Assembly: GCA_025965475.1 (NCBI GenBank) | Contig: JAOPWV010000069.1 | Span: 1-64,000, forward strand | Source: Frankiales bacterium | Lineage (GTDB): Bacteria > Actinomycetota > Actinomycetes > Mycobacteriales > SCTD01 | DNA length: 64,000 bases | Reading direction: 5' to 3' | In this document: positions 1 through 7,962 of the stretch, one piece after another | How positions within the stretch are numbered: the first letter of the stretch is position 1 | Layout of the letters: each line of letters opens with the position of its first letter | Notes under the pieces: generated by a model | Told to the model about the DNA's origin: nothing | Databases searched by the model: none | What the model saw: the letters and a program-made list of their open reading frames with translations, nothing else | Position numbers and translations under genes: made by a program

Positions 1-1311
1 CTGCGCAGCGAGTGCGATCGGCTCGTTGAGGGCCCCGATCGGTGGCGAGTAGACGTTCTCCATCGTGGCCAGGTCGCGCAGCGTGATGCCGGTGCGGACC
101 GCCATCGCCAGGAAGTCAGCGCGCTCCTTGATGCCCTCGCCGCCCACCATCTGCGCGCCGATCAGCCGGAGCGTGCCCGGCTCGGCGAGCAGCTTGACCT
201 TCACGGGCTTCATGTCCGGGTAGTACCGGGCCCGCGAGATGCCCTGCGCGACACCCATGACGAACGGGATGCCGAGCGCGGTCGCCAAGGTCTCGCTGAA
301 CGAGACCCCGCCGATCATCCACTTGCCGGCGACCATGCCCCAGGGGACGTAGACCGGCTGATAGGCCCGCGAACCGCCGGCGACGTTGACGCCGGCGACC
401 TTGCCCTGCGAGTAGGCGTGGCTGCCGGACAGCCCCTGGATGGGGACGTTGGACACGCCGTGCGGGACCTCGATGCAGTCACCCGCCGCCCAGACGCCGG
501 GTACCGAGGTGGCCATCGTCTCGTCCACGATGAACCCACCGGCCGTGCCCACCTTGAGGCCGGCAGCCTGACCGAGAGCGGTGTTCGGGACCTTGTGCGT
601 CGCGACGACCAGGAGCTGGCAGGCGATCTCGCCCTCGGAGGTGCGGACCCCCCGGACGGCGCCGTTGGCGTCGCCGAGGATCTCCTCGAGCTTGGTGTTG
701 AAGTGCAGCTGGACGCCCATCTCGACCCAGGAGTCCTCGACGGGCTTCGCGATGTCGGGGTCGGTGGCCATCGACAGCGCCCACGGGGTGGGGTCGACCA
801 GATGGGTCTCGATCCCGCGATGCGCCAGCGCAGTCACCATCTCCAGCCCCAGCGGGCCGGCCTCCAGCACCACGGCGCTGCTCACGGAGTCGAGGACCTT
901 GTCCCACTCCATCGCCTCGCGGATGTTCTTCATGTAGTAGATGCCCGAGAGGTCGTTGCCGGGCACGTCGGGCTTGCCGTAGTTCCAGCCGGTGCCGAGG
1001 ACGAGGGCGTCGTAGTGCTCGGCACGACCGTCCACCGTGACGGTCTTGGCCGCGAAGTCGAGGTCGGTCACGACCGTCTCGTAGCGGATGTCGATCCCCT
1101 GGTCGGCGTACTGCTGCTTGGTCCCCAGGAACAGCCGCTCGAAGTCGGGGATCTCCTTGCCGTGCACGTAGGGGATGCCGCACGGGCTGTACGCGGCGTC
1201 CTGGTACTCGGTGAAGACCGTGACCTCGGCGCCAGGGTCGGTGCCCTTTGCCGCGCCCGCAGCTCCGATGCCGGCCGCCCCTCCGCCGACGATCACGATG
1301 CGCTGGGCCAC
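1..1311 (-). CDS. FAD/NAD(P)-dependent pyridine nucleotide-disulfide oxidoreductase, CoA-disulfide reductase/NADH oxidase type (3' end cut by window)
   Basis: A two-dinucleotide-binding-domain flavoprotein of the NADH oxidase / CoA-disulfide reductase family. The N-terminus has the FAD Rossmann motif GGGAAGIGAA (residues about 9-18), and SPCGIPY places a cysteine at residue 44, the position of the redox cysteine in CoA-disulfide reductases. A second glycine-rich NAD(P) fold near residue 155 and an AAGDC FAD motif near residue 290 follow. The C-terminal dimerisation domain contains YSPPIGALNEP, typical of the family, shortly before the window edge. The GTG start is chosen because AAGGAG lies 6 bases upstream. 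Substrate (CoA disulfide, oxygen, polysulfide or a redox partner) cannot be told from sequence. The relation to the downstream catabolic genes is unclear. Confidence 0.8.
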   Translation of the reverse strand, partial: MAQRIVIVGGGAAGIGAAGAAKGTDPGAEVTVFTEYQDAAYSPCGIPYVHGKEIPDFERLFLGTKQQYADQGIDIRYETVVTDLDFAAKTVTVDGRAEHYDALVLGTGWNYGKPDVPGNDLSGIYYMKNIREAMEWDKVLDSVSSAVVLEAGPLGLEMVTALAHRGIETHLVDPTPWALSMATDPDIAKPVEDSWVEMGVQLHFNTKLEEILGDANGAVRGVRTSEGEIACQLLVVATHKVPNTALGQAAGLKVGTAGGFIVDETMATSVPGVWAAGDCIEVPHGVSNVPIQGLSGSHAYSQGKVAGVNVAGGSRAYQPVYVPWGMVAGKWMIGGVSFSETLATALGIPFVMGVAQGISRARYYPDMKPVKVKLLAEPGTLRLIGAQMVGGEGIKERADFLAMAVRTGITLRDLATMENVYSPPIGALNEPIALAAQ

Positions 1312-1701
1312 AGAGGGTCTCCTTCGGCGGGCATGACCCGCATGGACGTTGATTATGGAATATGAGACGTCCACTATGTTGGACAGACGGGGTGCGTGGC
1401 GTCAAGCAGGGCACGCCGGAGTTTCTTCACGGCAGCATTGGATGACGCCCGCGGGACGCCCTCCCGGCGCGCTGCGCAACGCAGCCAAGTCAGGACCAGG
1501 ACCGGTCCGACCGCTCGCCCGACCTGGCGGCACCGACGTTGGGCACTCAGTCGCTCCAGGGTCGAAAGCCGTTGCGGATGGTCACCCAGATCCTCGGCCC
1601 TCAGACCAGCACCAGTCGAACCTGAAGGTACAAACCAACATGTGCTCTGAGGTCGAGGGTCTTCTGGACCAGTTCTTCGGCGTCTCGGGCCTGCCCTTCG
1701 C
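1312..1701. other. 390-bp intergenic region between ribBA and the oxidoreductase
   Basis: No convincing gene was found here: open frames on both strands lack family features and SD-supported starts. The part next to the oxidoreductase start holds the inverted-repeat cluster listed separately. The rest, downstream of ribBA, shows nothing recognisable. Confidence 0.5.
1343..1384 (-). promoter_or_regulatory. Cluster of inverted TGGAC half-sites upstream of the oxidoreductase
   Basis: TGGACGT at 1343-1349 is matched by ACGTCCA at 1367-1373 (17-bp spacer). The latter's GTCCA also pairs with TGGAC at 1380-1384 (6-bp spacer). The spacer is AT-rich, unlike its surroundings, which suits a promoter for the gene starting at 1311 with an overlapping operator. 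The binding regulator is unknown. Confidence 0.4.
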
Positions 1702-2979
1702 CTATCCGACCGTGGGGAGAACCTCGGGCAGGTCGAGCAGGTGGCCCATCCGGTCCCGCTTGGTGCGCAGGTAGGAGACGTTCTCCGCGGTGACGTGGCT
1801 GGGTAGCGGCACCCGTCCGGCGATCGTGAGGCCGTAGCCCTCGAGTCCGGCACGCTTGGCCGGATTGTTGGTCAGCAGTCGCAGGGTGCGTACGCCCAGG
1901 TCGACCAGGATCTGCGCCCCGGTCCCGTAGTCGCGCGCGTCAGCGGGCAGGCCCAGGTACAGGTTGGCCTCGACCGTGTCCTGCCCGGCGTCCTGCAGTT
2001 GGTAGGCCTGCAGCTTGTGCAGCAGGCCGATGCCCCGGCCTTCGTGCCCGCGGATGTAGAGGACGACGCCGCGCCCCTCCTGCGCCACCGCACCCAGGGC
2101 GGCCTGCAGCTGCGGGCCGCAGTCGCAGCGCAGCGAGCCGAACACATCACCCGTGAGGCACTCGGAGTGCACCAGGACCAGGACGTCCTCGCCGTCGCCG
2201 ATGTCGCCCATCACGAAGGCGACGTGCTCGCGCGCGTCGTACGAGGACCGGTAGCCGACGGCGGTGAACACGCCCGGGGTCAGCGGCACGGTCGCCTCGG
2301 CGACCCGCTCGACCAGCGTGTCGAAGCGCCTGCGGTAGGCGATGAGGTCGGCGATGGAGATCAGGCAGAGGCCATGCTCACGGGCGAACTCGCGCAGTTC
2401 CTCGCCGCGCGCCATGCCCGTCGGGTCCTGCTCGCTGACCAGCTCGCACAGCGTCCCGGAAGGGCGCAGCCCGGCGAGCACGGCGAGGTCGACGGCAGCT
2501 TCGGTGTGACCTGGCCGCCGCAGCACTCCCCCGTCCCGGGCGCGCAGTGGTACGACATGGCCTGGGCGCGCGAGGTCGACCGACATGGTCCCCTGGTCGG
2601 CGAGCAGCTGGATGGTGTGCGCCCGGTCCGCCGCCGAGATGCCGCTGGTCACGCCGTCGCGGGCGTCGACGGTGACGGTGTAGGCGGTGCCGCGACGGTC
2701 CTGGTTGACCCGGAACATCGGCGGCAGGTCGAGGCGGTCGGCATCGGCGTCGGTGACCGCGACGCAGATGTAGCCCGACGTATAGCGGACCATGAACGCG
2801 ACCAGCTCGGGGGTGGCCAGCTCTGAGGCGAAGATGAGATCGCCTTCGTTCTCGCGGTCCTCGTCATCCACGACGATGACGGGCCGGCCGCTCTTGATGG
2901 CGGCGATCGCGGCGTCGACCGACGCCCACTGCGGGCCGGTGTCCAGCTCCTCGACGTGCAGCTGCGGGTTGCCCGTCAT
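1702..2979 (-). CDS. ribBA: Bifunctional 3,4-dihydroxy-2-butanone-4-phosphate synthase / GTP cyclohydrolase II
   Basis: Cytosolic enzyme supplying both committed precursors of riboflavin: ribulose 5-phosphate to the four-carbon unit, and GTP to the pyrimidine. Residues 1-210 are the RibB domain with the acidic motif [10 protein letters not shown] (38-47) and [13 protein letters not shown]. Residues 215-425 are the RibA domain with zinc ligands C274, C285 and C287 (C-x10-C-x-C) and [11 protein letters not shown] near 310. Length 425 aa is normal. Its ATG overlaps the stop of the flavin reductase gene (TGATG), so the two are translationally coupled. Its place beside flavin-using enzymes rather than ribE/ribH suggests a dedicated copy raising FMN/FAD supply for this pathway. 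That is inference, since the genome's main rib operon is not visible here. Confidence 0.95.
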   Translation of the reverse strand: MTGNPQLHVEELDTGPQWASVDAAIAAIKSGRPVIVVDDEDRENEGDLIFASELATPELVAFMVRYTSGYICVAVTDADADRLDLPPMFRVNQDRRGTAYTVTVDARDGVTSGISAADRAHTIQLLADQGTMSVDLARPGHVVPLRARDGGVLRRPGHTEAAVDLAVLAGLRPSGTLCELVSEQDPTGMARGEELREFAREHGLCLISIADLIAYRRRFDTLVERVAEATVPLTPGVFTAVGYRSSYDAREHVAFVMGDIGDGEDVLVLVHSECLTGDVFGSLRCDCGPQLQAALGAVAQEGRGVVLYIRGHEGRGIGLLHKLQAYQLQDAGQDTVEANLYLGLPADARDYGTGAQILVDLGVRTLRLLTNNPAKRAGLEGYGLTIAGRVPLPSHVTAENVSYLRTKRDRMGHLLDLPEVLPTVG

Positions 2980-3473
2980 CAGCGGACCAGCGTCGTGAAG
3001 CCGGAGCGGTACCAGACGAGCGGCTGGTGCGCCATGTCGTCGTGCAACGCGAGCACGCGCAGGACGACGATGTCGTGGTCACCTGCTGCGTGGACGTTCT
3101 CCACGGAGCATTCGAGCAAGACGGGAGCCTCATCCAGGAAGACCGCGCCTGAGGGCACGGCGACGGAGGCGACCCCCGTCAGCCGGCCGTGGCGCTCCTT
3201 GCTCGCGAGCTGCCTCGCCTTCGGTGCGTGCGCCTCCCCCAGGACCGACACTCCCAGCGTCGGTGCCGTGGCGAGAACCGGCCAGGTGGTGGAGCTCCGC
3301 TGCACCGCGAACATGACCAGCGGCGGGTTCTGGGACACGCCGACGGTGAACGACGACACGACCATGACGGTCGGCGTGCCGTCGATGTCTGCGGCGACCG
3401 CCGCCACACCGGACGGGAAACCGGCGAACGCCTGCCGCAGAGCGGTCACGTCCGTGCCGACCGAAACGAGCAT
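2979..3473 (-). CDS. Flavin reductase domain protein (reductase partner of a flavin-dependent monooxygenase)
   Basis: A 164-aa protein of the flavin reductase-like, FMN-binding split-barrel family (HpaC/RutF type). It starts [21 protein letters not shown], the usual N-terminal strand of the group, followed by [21 protein letters not shown], which lines the flavin site. A C-terminal [12 protein letters not shown] segment completes the barrel. Such proteins reduce FMN or FAD with NAD(P)H and hand the free reduced flavin to a two-component monooxygenase. The likely partner is the LLM protein at 6662-7735. The gene lies 26 bp after the EthD-like gene and overlaps ribBA, giving an EthD-reductase-ribBA operon. 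Start ATG with an AAAGGT SD eight bases upstream. Confidence 0.88.
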   Translation of the reverse strand: MLVSVGTDVTALRQAFAGFPSGVAAVAADIDGTPTVMVVSSFTVGVSQNPPLVMFAVQRSSTTWPVLATAPTLGVSVLGEAHAPKARQLASKERHGRLTGVASVAVPSGAVFLDEAPVLLECSVENVHAAGDHDIVVLRVLALHDDMAHQPLVWYRSGFTTLVR

Positions 3474-3499
3474 GGTGACGACCTTTCGGGGCGGGGAGC

Positions 3500-3808
3500 C
3501 TAAGCCTGTGGTGCCGGCGCGAGTACTTCTCGGGTGACGCGTACGAGCTGCACGCCGGCCCCTGCGAAGTTCACGAGGTCCGCGGCGGCAGCCGAGCCTT
3601 CGGCAGAGGCGAAGGCGACGTCTGCATGCGCTTCGTCGGCGAAGGTCATGCGGGCCACCACGTGGGCCTCCGGGATGTCCCCGTAGCCCCAGCTGAACTC
3701 CGCGAGCCCCGGCATCGCCCGGGACAGGGGCACGTGGACGGTGCGGTAGCGCACGTCGAACGCCGACGCATCCTCCGGTGGGGCGTAGATCGCAAAGACG
3801 TCGAACAC
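3500..3808 (-). CDS. EthD family small dimeric alpha/beta-barrel protein
   Basis: A 102-aa protein with the EthD pattern: a hydrophobic first strand (MFDVFAIYAPPEDASAFDVRY), a conserved H in VHVPLSRAMPGL, and a second half with FADEAHADVAFASAEG. EthD-like proteins form ferredoxin-like dimers and accompany oxidative catabolic operons, sometimes as accessory or ring-processing factors. The exact reaction is not established. GTG start with AAGGGG upstream. It is first in the operon with flavin reductase and ribBA, and is divergent from the aldehyde dehydrogenase. Confidence 0.75.
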   Translation of the reverse strand: MFDVFAIYAPPEDASAFDVRYRTVHVPLSRAMPGLAEFSWGYGDIPEAHVVARMTFADEAHADVAFASAEGSAAAADLVNFAGAGVQLVRVTREVLAPAPQA

Positions 3809-3944
3809 GGCGACCCCTTCTCGTCCGCGGGCGGAGTCCGATCGGCCTCGGATACCGCAGGGGGACCGTAGTCCGCGCTGTAACGGCTATGCAAGACCTG
3901 ATTCCGCTCTTTTCACGGGCGCCAGTGTCGTGTTACGTTCCGAC

Positions 3945-3958
3945 GTGACGGGCGTCAC
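3945..3958. promoter_or_regulatory. Palindrome GTGACG-GG-CGTCAC in the divergent promoter region
   Basis: Perfect 6-bp arms with a 2-bp spacer in the 227-bp region between the EthD operon (minus) and the aldehyde dehydrogenase (plus). Spacing and symmetry suit a dimeric transcription factor; the tandem Lrp protein encoded 1.6 kb away is one candidate. No other copy was spotted by eye in this cluster. Confidence 0.4.
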
Positions 3959-3985
3959 TCCGCTGAGCGGGTGGCCCCACTGCCT

Positions 3986-4011
3986 CGTCTTCGTCAGCGC
4001 GTCTTCGTCAG
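3986..4011 (+). repeat. Two direct copies of CGTCTTCGTCAG before the aldehyde dehydrogenase
   Basis: The 12-bp unit occurs at 3986-3997 and 4000-4011, separated by two bases, within the 5' leader of the aldehyde dehydrogenase gene. It could be a direct-repeat binding site or a local duplication. Confidence 0.6.
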
Positions 4012-4035
4012 ATCCACTCCTCGAATGGAGCAGCT

Positions 4036-5520
4036 GTGACCGCGACCACTCCCCTTTCCGGTCTCCTCCCGGAAGCCGAGCGCTTCATCTCGCAGCCGGC
4101 GGTGCCGGCTGCAGCCGCGCACCACGACGGCCCGTGGATTCCTACACACGATCCGTCGACGGGACGGGAGATCACGCAGGTGGCCGCCTGTTCACCGCAG
4201 GAGGTCGACGCGGCCGTCCGCGCGGCGCACGACGCGTTCACCGTCTCGTGGGGGCGGATGTCGCCCGTTGCCCGGGAACGGGTGCTCCACCGTCTGGCGG
4301 ACCTGATCGAGGAGCACGCTCTCGAGCTCGCGCAGTACGACGCGTTGGAGAGCGGCAAGCCGGTGGCCTTCGTCCAGGCCATCGACATCGGCCTTGCGGT
4401 GGAGCAGTTCCGGTACTACGCCGGCTGGCCGACGAAGATCACCGGCACCGTCGTACCGGTCGCAGATCCTTCTGCGCACGTGTACACCACGCGACGGCCG
4501 TACGGCGTCGTCGCCGCGATCACGCCGTGGAACTTCCCGTTGTGCCAGGCCGCCATCAAGATCGCCCCGGCCCTGGCGGCCGGAAACACCGTCGTCCTCA
4601 AGCCCTCGGAGCTGACGTCGCTGTCGACGCTCCGGCTGGCGGAGCTGGCGCTCGAGGCGGGGCTGCCGGAGGGAACCCTGTCCGTGATCACCGGCCCAGG
4701 GAGTGGGGCCGGAACGGCGCTGGTCACCCATGCGCTCGTGCCGGCGATCTCCTTCACCGGCTCGGAGGCGGTGGGCCGACACCTCGCGTCCCAGGCCGGC
4801 GCCGCGCTCAAGCACATCTCGCTCGAGCTGGGCGGAAAGAACCCGAACGTGATCTTTGCCGACGCCGACATCCAGGCGGCTGCGTCAGCGGCTGCCGCGA
4901 CGGCCTTCTTCTACACCGGCCAGGTGTGTTTCGCCGGATCGCGGCTCCTGGTGCAGGAGAACGTCCTGGACGAGGTGCTGCAGGTGGTTCACGACCACGC
5001 CGCCGCGCTGGTGGTCGGACCCGGGCTGTCGGCCGACTCGACGATGGGGCCGCTGGTCTCCTCGGCGCATCGCGACAAGGTGCGCCGGTACGTCGACGAG
5101 GCCGCCCGCGCCGGAGCCGACATCACCACCGGCGGACATGACATCGGCGGCGAGCTCGCCGGCGGCTTCTTCTTCGAACCGACGGTGGTGCTCAATCCGA
5201 CGGACGATTCGCCGGTCGCCTCGGAGGAGGTATTCGGGCCGGTGCTCGTCGTGCAGACCTTCAGCGACGAGGACGAGCTGCTTCGGCGGGCGAACGCCAC
5301 GCCGTACGGCCTGACGGCGGGGCTCTGGACGCGTGATGTCGGCCGGGCTCACGCTCTTGCCGACCGGCTCGAGGCCGGCACGGTGTGGGTGAACACGTAT
5401 GGCGACTTCAGCGCGTCAGCCCCGTGGGGCGGAGCCAAGGCCTCCGGCCTCGGCCGGGACTGCGGGCCGGACGGGCTCAACAAGTACCTGGAGACCAAGA
5501 GCGTCTGGGTTGCGGGGTGA
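4036..5520 (+). CDS. NAD(P)-dependent aldehyde dehydrogenase
   Basis: A 494-aa cytosolic aldehyde dehydrogenase oxidising an aldehyde to the acid. Seen: TPWNFP with the catalytic Asn (residue 176), VVLKPSE (K189, cofactor binding), the general-base glutamate in ELGGKNP (E264) and the nucleophile in TGQVCFAG (C298). The C-terminal half has EEVFGPVL and PWGGAKASGLGRDCG. GTG start with GGAG five bases upstream. It stands alone, divergent from the EthD operon and convergent with the Lrp-type gene. In this context it could oxidise an aldehyde released by the flavin monooxygenase or by an amine-oxidase-like step. The closest functional groups (betaine, aminobutyraldehyde or benzaldehyde dehydrogenases) cannot be told apart from sequence alone. 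Confidence 0.92.
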   Translation: MTATTPLSGLLPEAERFISQPAVPAAAAHHDGPWIPTHDPSTGREITQVAACSPQEVDAAVRAAHDAFTVSWGRMSPVARERVLHRLADLIEEHALELAQYDALESGKPVAFVQAIDIGLAVEQFRYYAGWPTKITGTVVPVADPSAHVYTTRRPYGVVAAITPWNFPLCQAAIKIAPALAAGNTVVLKPSELTSLSTLRLAELALEAGLPEGTLSVITGPGSGAGTALVTHALVPAISFTGSEAVGRHLASQAGAALKHISLELGGKNPNVIFADADIQAAASAAAATAFFYTGQVCFAGSRLLVQENVLDEVLQVVHDHAAALVVGPGLSADSTMGPLVSSAHRDKVRRYVDEAARAGADITTGGHDIGGELAGGFFFEPTVVLNPTDDSPVASEEVFGPVLVVQTFSDEDELLRRANATPYGLTAGLWTRDVGRAHALADRLEAGTVWVNTYGDFSASAPWGGAKASGLGRDCGPDGLNKYLETKSVWVAG

Positions 5521-5531
5521 GCCACCGCCGG

Positions 5532-6563
5532 TCAGGCCGGCTGGTACGGCAGCAGCGGCTTGTACAGCAGGTCCAGGTAGATGGACACGTCGACGGAGGC
5601 GACGCCGTCTATGGCGCGCACCTCGTTGTCGATGAGCGCCAGCAGGCTCTCGCGGTGCTCGCAGACCACCTCGGCCAGGACATCGCCCCGGCCGGCCGTG
5701 ATCGCGACGTAGGAGACAGCGCCCAGCGCGGTCAGGCGTTCGGCGACATCGAGGGCTCGTGCTTCCGGAGCGAGCCGGATCGCGAGCCAGGCCGTTGCGG
5801 CGTACCCCAACGTGAGCGGGTTCGCGATGGACATGACCTTCACGACACCCGAGCTGGTCAGGCGCTGGAACCGCTGCCGGACCATCGTCTCCGAGACGCC
5901 CAGCCGCGCCGCTACGTCGCTGAAGGGGGTACGGCCGTCGAGGGCCAACTGCGTCACGATGGAGCGGTCGACCTCGTCCATGACGGTCGGCCGCACACCC
6001 GGCGTCGCCTTGAGACGCTCGGCATTGAAGCGGGCCTGCTGGTAGTGCAGCCGGAGATACGGCAGGACGTCCACGCCGGCTACGCCCGGCAGCGCACGGA
6101 ACTTCGTGTCGACCAACGAGCGCAGCGCTGCGGAGTCCCGGCACAGCACCTCCACCTGCAGCGCAAACGGACCCGTCGTGACGGTGACGTAGTCGACCTC
6201 GGGCAGTTTCACGATCCGGGCCGCGAGCTCGTCAGTGCTCGCACCGTGGCCCAGGACCAGCCCCAGCAGGGCCATGGCGGCATAACCCAGCACTTCCGGA
6301 TCCGTGACCGCAGCGATCTGCAGGACCCCGCGTTCCTGCAACCCCGCCACCTTGCGGCGGGCCGTCCGCTCGGTCACCCCGAGGCGCCGCGCCAACTCCG
6401 CGTAAGGGGCTCTGCCGTCCTCCTGGAGCAGGTCCACCAGCTGGAGCTCCACCGCGTCGAGCGCCGGTCCGGCGGGCGCAGTCCGCATGACCGATGGCTG
6501 CACCGGCACCGGCTCCCCCAGCGCCTCTCCCGGACGCGACTGCTTAGCGGGCTGCGCTGACAC
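5532..6563 (-). CDS. Tandem (double-domain) Lrp/AsnC family regulator
   Basis: A 343-aa protein made of two Lrp/AsnC units, about twice the usual 150 aa. Unit one has a winged helix near residues 38-85 (APYAELARRLGVTERTARRKV) and a RAM domain to about 180. Unit two repeats this (TPFSDVAARLGVSETMVRQRF near 215-235, then a RAM domain ending at the C-terminus). Lrp proteins sense amino acids or related small molecules through the RAM domain. The gene is divergent from the LLM monooxygenase (98-bp gap) and convergent with the aldehyde dehydrogenase, so it probably controls the catabolic cluster. Fused double-Lrp architecture is known in actinobacteria. Ligand unknown. Confidence 0.88.
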   Translation of the reverse strand: MSAQPAKQSRPGEALGEPVPVQPSVMRTAPAGPALDAVELQLVDLLQEDGRAPYAELARRLGVTERTARRKVAGLQERGVLQIAAVTDPEVLGYAAMALLGLVLGHGASTDELAARIVKLPEVDYVTVTTGPFALQVEVLCRDSAALRSLVDTKFRALPGVAGVDVLPYLRLHYQQARFNAERLKATPGVRPTVMDEVDRSIVTQLALDGRTPFSDVAARLGVSETMVRQRFQRLTSSGVVKVMSIANPLTLGYAATAWLAIRLAPEARALDVAERLTALGAVSYVAITAGRGDVLAEVVCEHRESLLALIDNEVRAIDGVASVDVSIYLDLLYKPLLPYQPA

Positions 6564-6661
6564 AGCCGCAATCTACAGCCAACGCGGAATGGCACAGCGC
6601 GACGCCCGAACTGCCCCTGCGTGACCCGCGCGGGGCGCCTCGACCGAAGGAGACAACAGAC

Positions 6662-7735
6662 ATGCGCGTAGGCCTGCTTCAGGAAGGCGACCTCGTTGGC
6701 ACCGATGTCGCCAGCCGCTATCACCAGATGATCGAGGAGGTGCGCCTGGCCGACCGGATGGGCTTCAGCACCTGGGGAACTTCGGAGCAGCACTTCAGCC
6801 CGCCGCACTTCTCGGTCGCGGCCCCCGAGGTTCTCTACGCGGCCATTGCCGCCCAGACCGAGAACATCAAGCTGCGAACGATGGCCTCGGTACTGCTCAG
6901 CTGGAACCACCCCATCCTCATCGCGGAGCGCCTCGCCACTCTGGACATCGTCTCCCGGGGCCGCGCGGAGATCTGTACGGCCCGGAGCAACAACCTGCAC
7001 ACGCTCGCGGCCTTCGGGGTCGATCCGTCGACGACCCGCGCGCAGTGGGAGGACGGCATGGACCTTCTGATGAAGGCGATCAGCCAGCCCGTGGTGGAAC
7101 ACGACGGGCCCGTGTGGAAGGTGCCCAGCCGCGAGATGATGCCCACTCCGGTCACCAAGCCGCACCCGCCCGTCTCCGTCGCTGCATCGAGCGTCCAGTC
7201 CCACGGCAATGCGGGTACGCGCGGGATCGGCGTGATCACGTTCGACAACTACTTCGGCTTCGAGTACCTCGACGAGTGCCTGTCCGAGTACCGGACGACC
7301 TTCGACTCGAGCGACCACCAGCAGGTCATGGCACCGAACGACTACCGCGGCCTCTACGTCGCGACTGCGTTCTGCGCCCCCACCAAGGCTGAGGCGCTCG
7401 AGGTGGCCGGCGGCATCGCGAAGACCTATTTCGACTTCATCCTCGACCTCTACGTGCCGCTGGCCGACAACCCCGGCTACGAGTACCTCGAGCGCATCAA
7501 GCTGCTCATCGAGCACCGTGACGACATGGCGTGGCTGTGCGAGAACACCCCGGCTGTCATGATCGGCGATCCCGAGGACTTCATCCAGCGCATCAAGCAG
7601 CTGGAGTCGATGGGTATCGACGAGCTGCTGCTGCGCGTCGACGGCGTCGGGCACGACCAGATCATGCGCTGTCTCGAGCTGATCGGTCACGAGGTCATTC
7701 CGGTGGTCGACCCGACGGCCGGAGCTGTCCGGTGA
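6662..7735 (+). CDS. LLM class (luciferase-like) flavin-dependent oxidoreductase
   Basis: A 357-aa TIM-barrel protein of the bacterial luciferase-like monooxygenase superfamily, which uses reduced FMN (or F420) to oxygenate small molecules. Seen: MRVGLLQEGDLVG (strand 1), WGTSEQHFSPPHFS (the family's EHHF-like motif near residues 40-50), LRTMASVLLSWNHPILIAER and LDIVSRGRAEI. Start ATG with a strong GAAGGAGA. It heads a tightly packed plus-strand operon (monooxygenase, small membrane protein, NCS1 permease, amidohydrolase) with three overlapping junctions. The nearby flavin reductase implies an FMNH2-dependent enzyme rather than an F420 one. RutA-like opening of a nitrogen ring is a reasonable model, but the protein is not obviously RutA. 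Confidence 0.87.
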   Translation: MRVGLLQEGDLVGTDVASRYHQMIEEVRLADRMGFSTWGTSEQHFSPPHFSVAAPEVLYAAIAAQTENIKLRTMASVLLSWNHPILIAERLATLDIVSRGRAEICTARSNNLHTLAAFGVDPSTTRAQWEDGMDLLMKAISQPVVEHDGPVWKVPSREMMPTPVTKPHPPVSVAASSVQSHGNAGTRGIGVITFDNYFGFEYLDECLSEYRTTFDSSDHQQVMAPNDYRGLYVATAFCAPTKAEALEVAGGIAKTYFDFILDLYVPLADNPGYEYLERIKLLIEHRDDMAWLCENTPAVMIGDPEDFIQRIKQLESMGIDELLLRVDGVGHDQIMRCLELIGHEVIPVVDPTAGAVR

Positions 7736-7962
7736 ACGCAGAGGACCGGCTCCACCGGGCCGGTGTCGACGGCGAACTCGACGGTCGGGCTGTGCTGGAG
7801 CACGACGCGGCGTCGGAGGCGACCGAACTGGCTCGCCGCTGCAGCTTGATCGAAGAACTGGACCTCCAAGGCCTGCCGCTGCTGCGGCGCGACTACGTGA
7901 CTCTCGTCGTCGCGACCGTGCTCATCCCGATCGTCCTCATCATCGTTGGGAACCTGAAATGA
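7732..7962 (+). CDS. Small single-pass membrane protein in the permease operon
   Basis: A 76-aa protein starting with GTG that overlaps the stop of the LLM gene. Its own stop overlaps the permease ATG. The N-terminal 50 residues are polar and acidic, and a single hydrophobic helix (TLVVATVLIPIVLIIVGNLK) forms the C-terminus, ending in a lysine. No family was recognised. The double overlap argues that it is genuinely translated and coupled to the NCS1 transporter; a small regulatory or stabilising subunit of that transporter is the simplest guess. Confidence 0.7.
   Translation: MNAEDRLHRAGVDGELDGRAVLEHDAASEATELARRCSLIEELDLQGLPLLRRDYVTLVVATVLIPIVLIIVGNLK

Noticed and set aside
1312-1701. FMN riboswitch near ribBA
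   Set aside because: This stretch lies downstream of ribBA, which is the third gene of its operon, and no FMN-aptamer pattern was seen before the first gene either.
6662-7735. RutA (uracil monooxygenase)
   Set aside because: The LLM fold and flavin reductase partner fit, but rutB, rutC, rutD and rutE equivalents are missing and the motifs are not specific to RutA.
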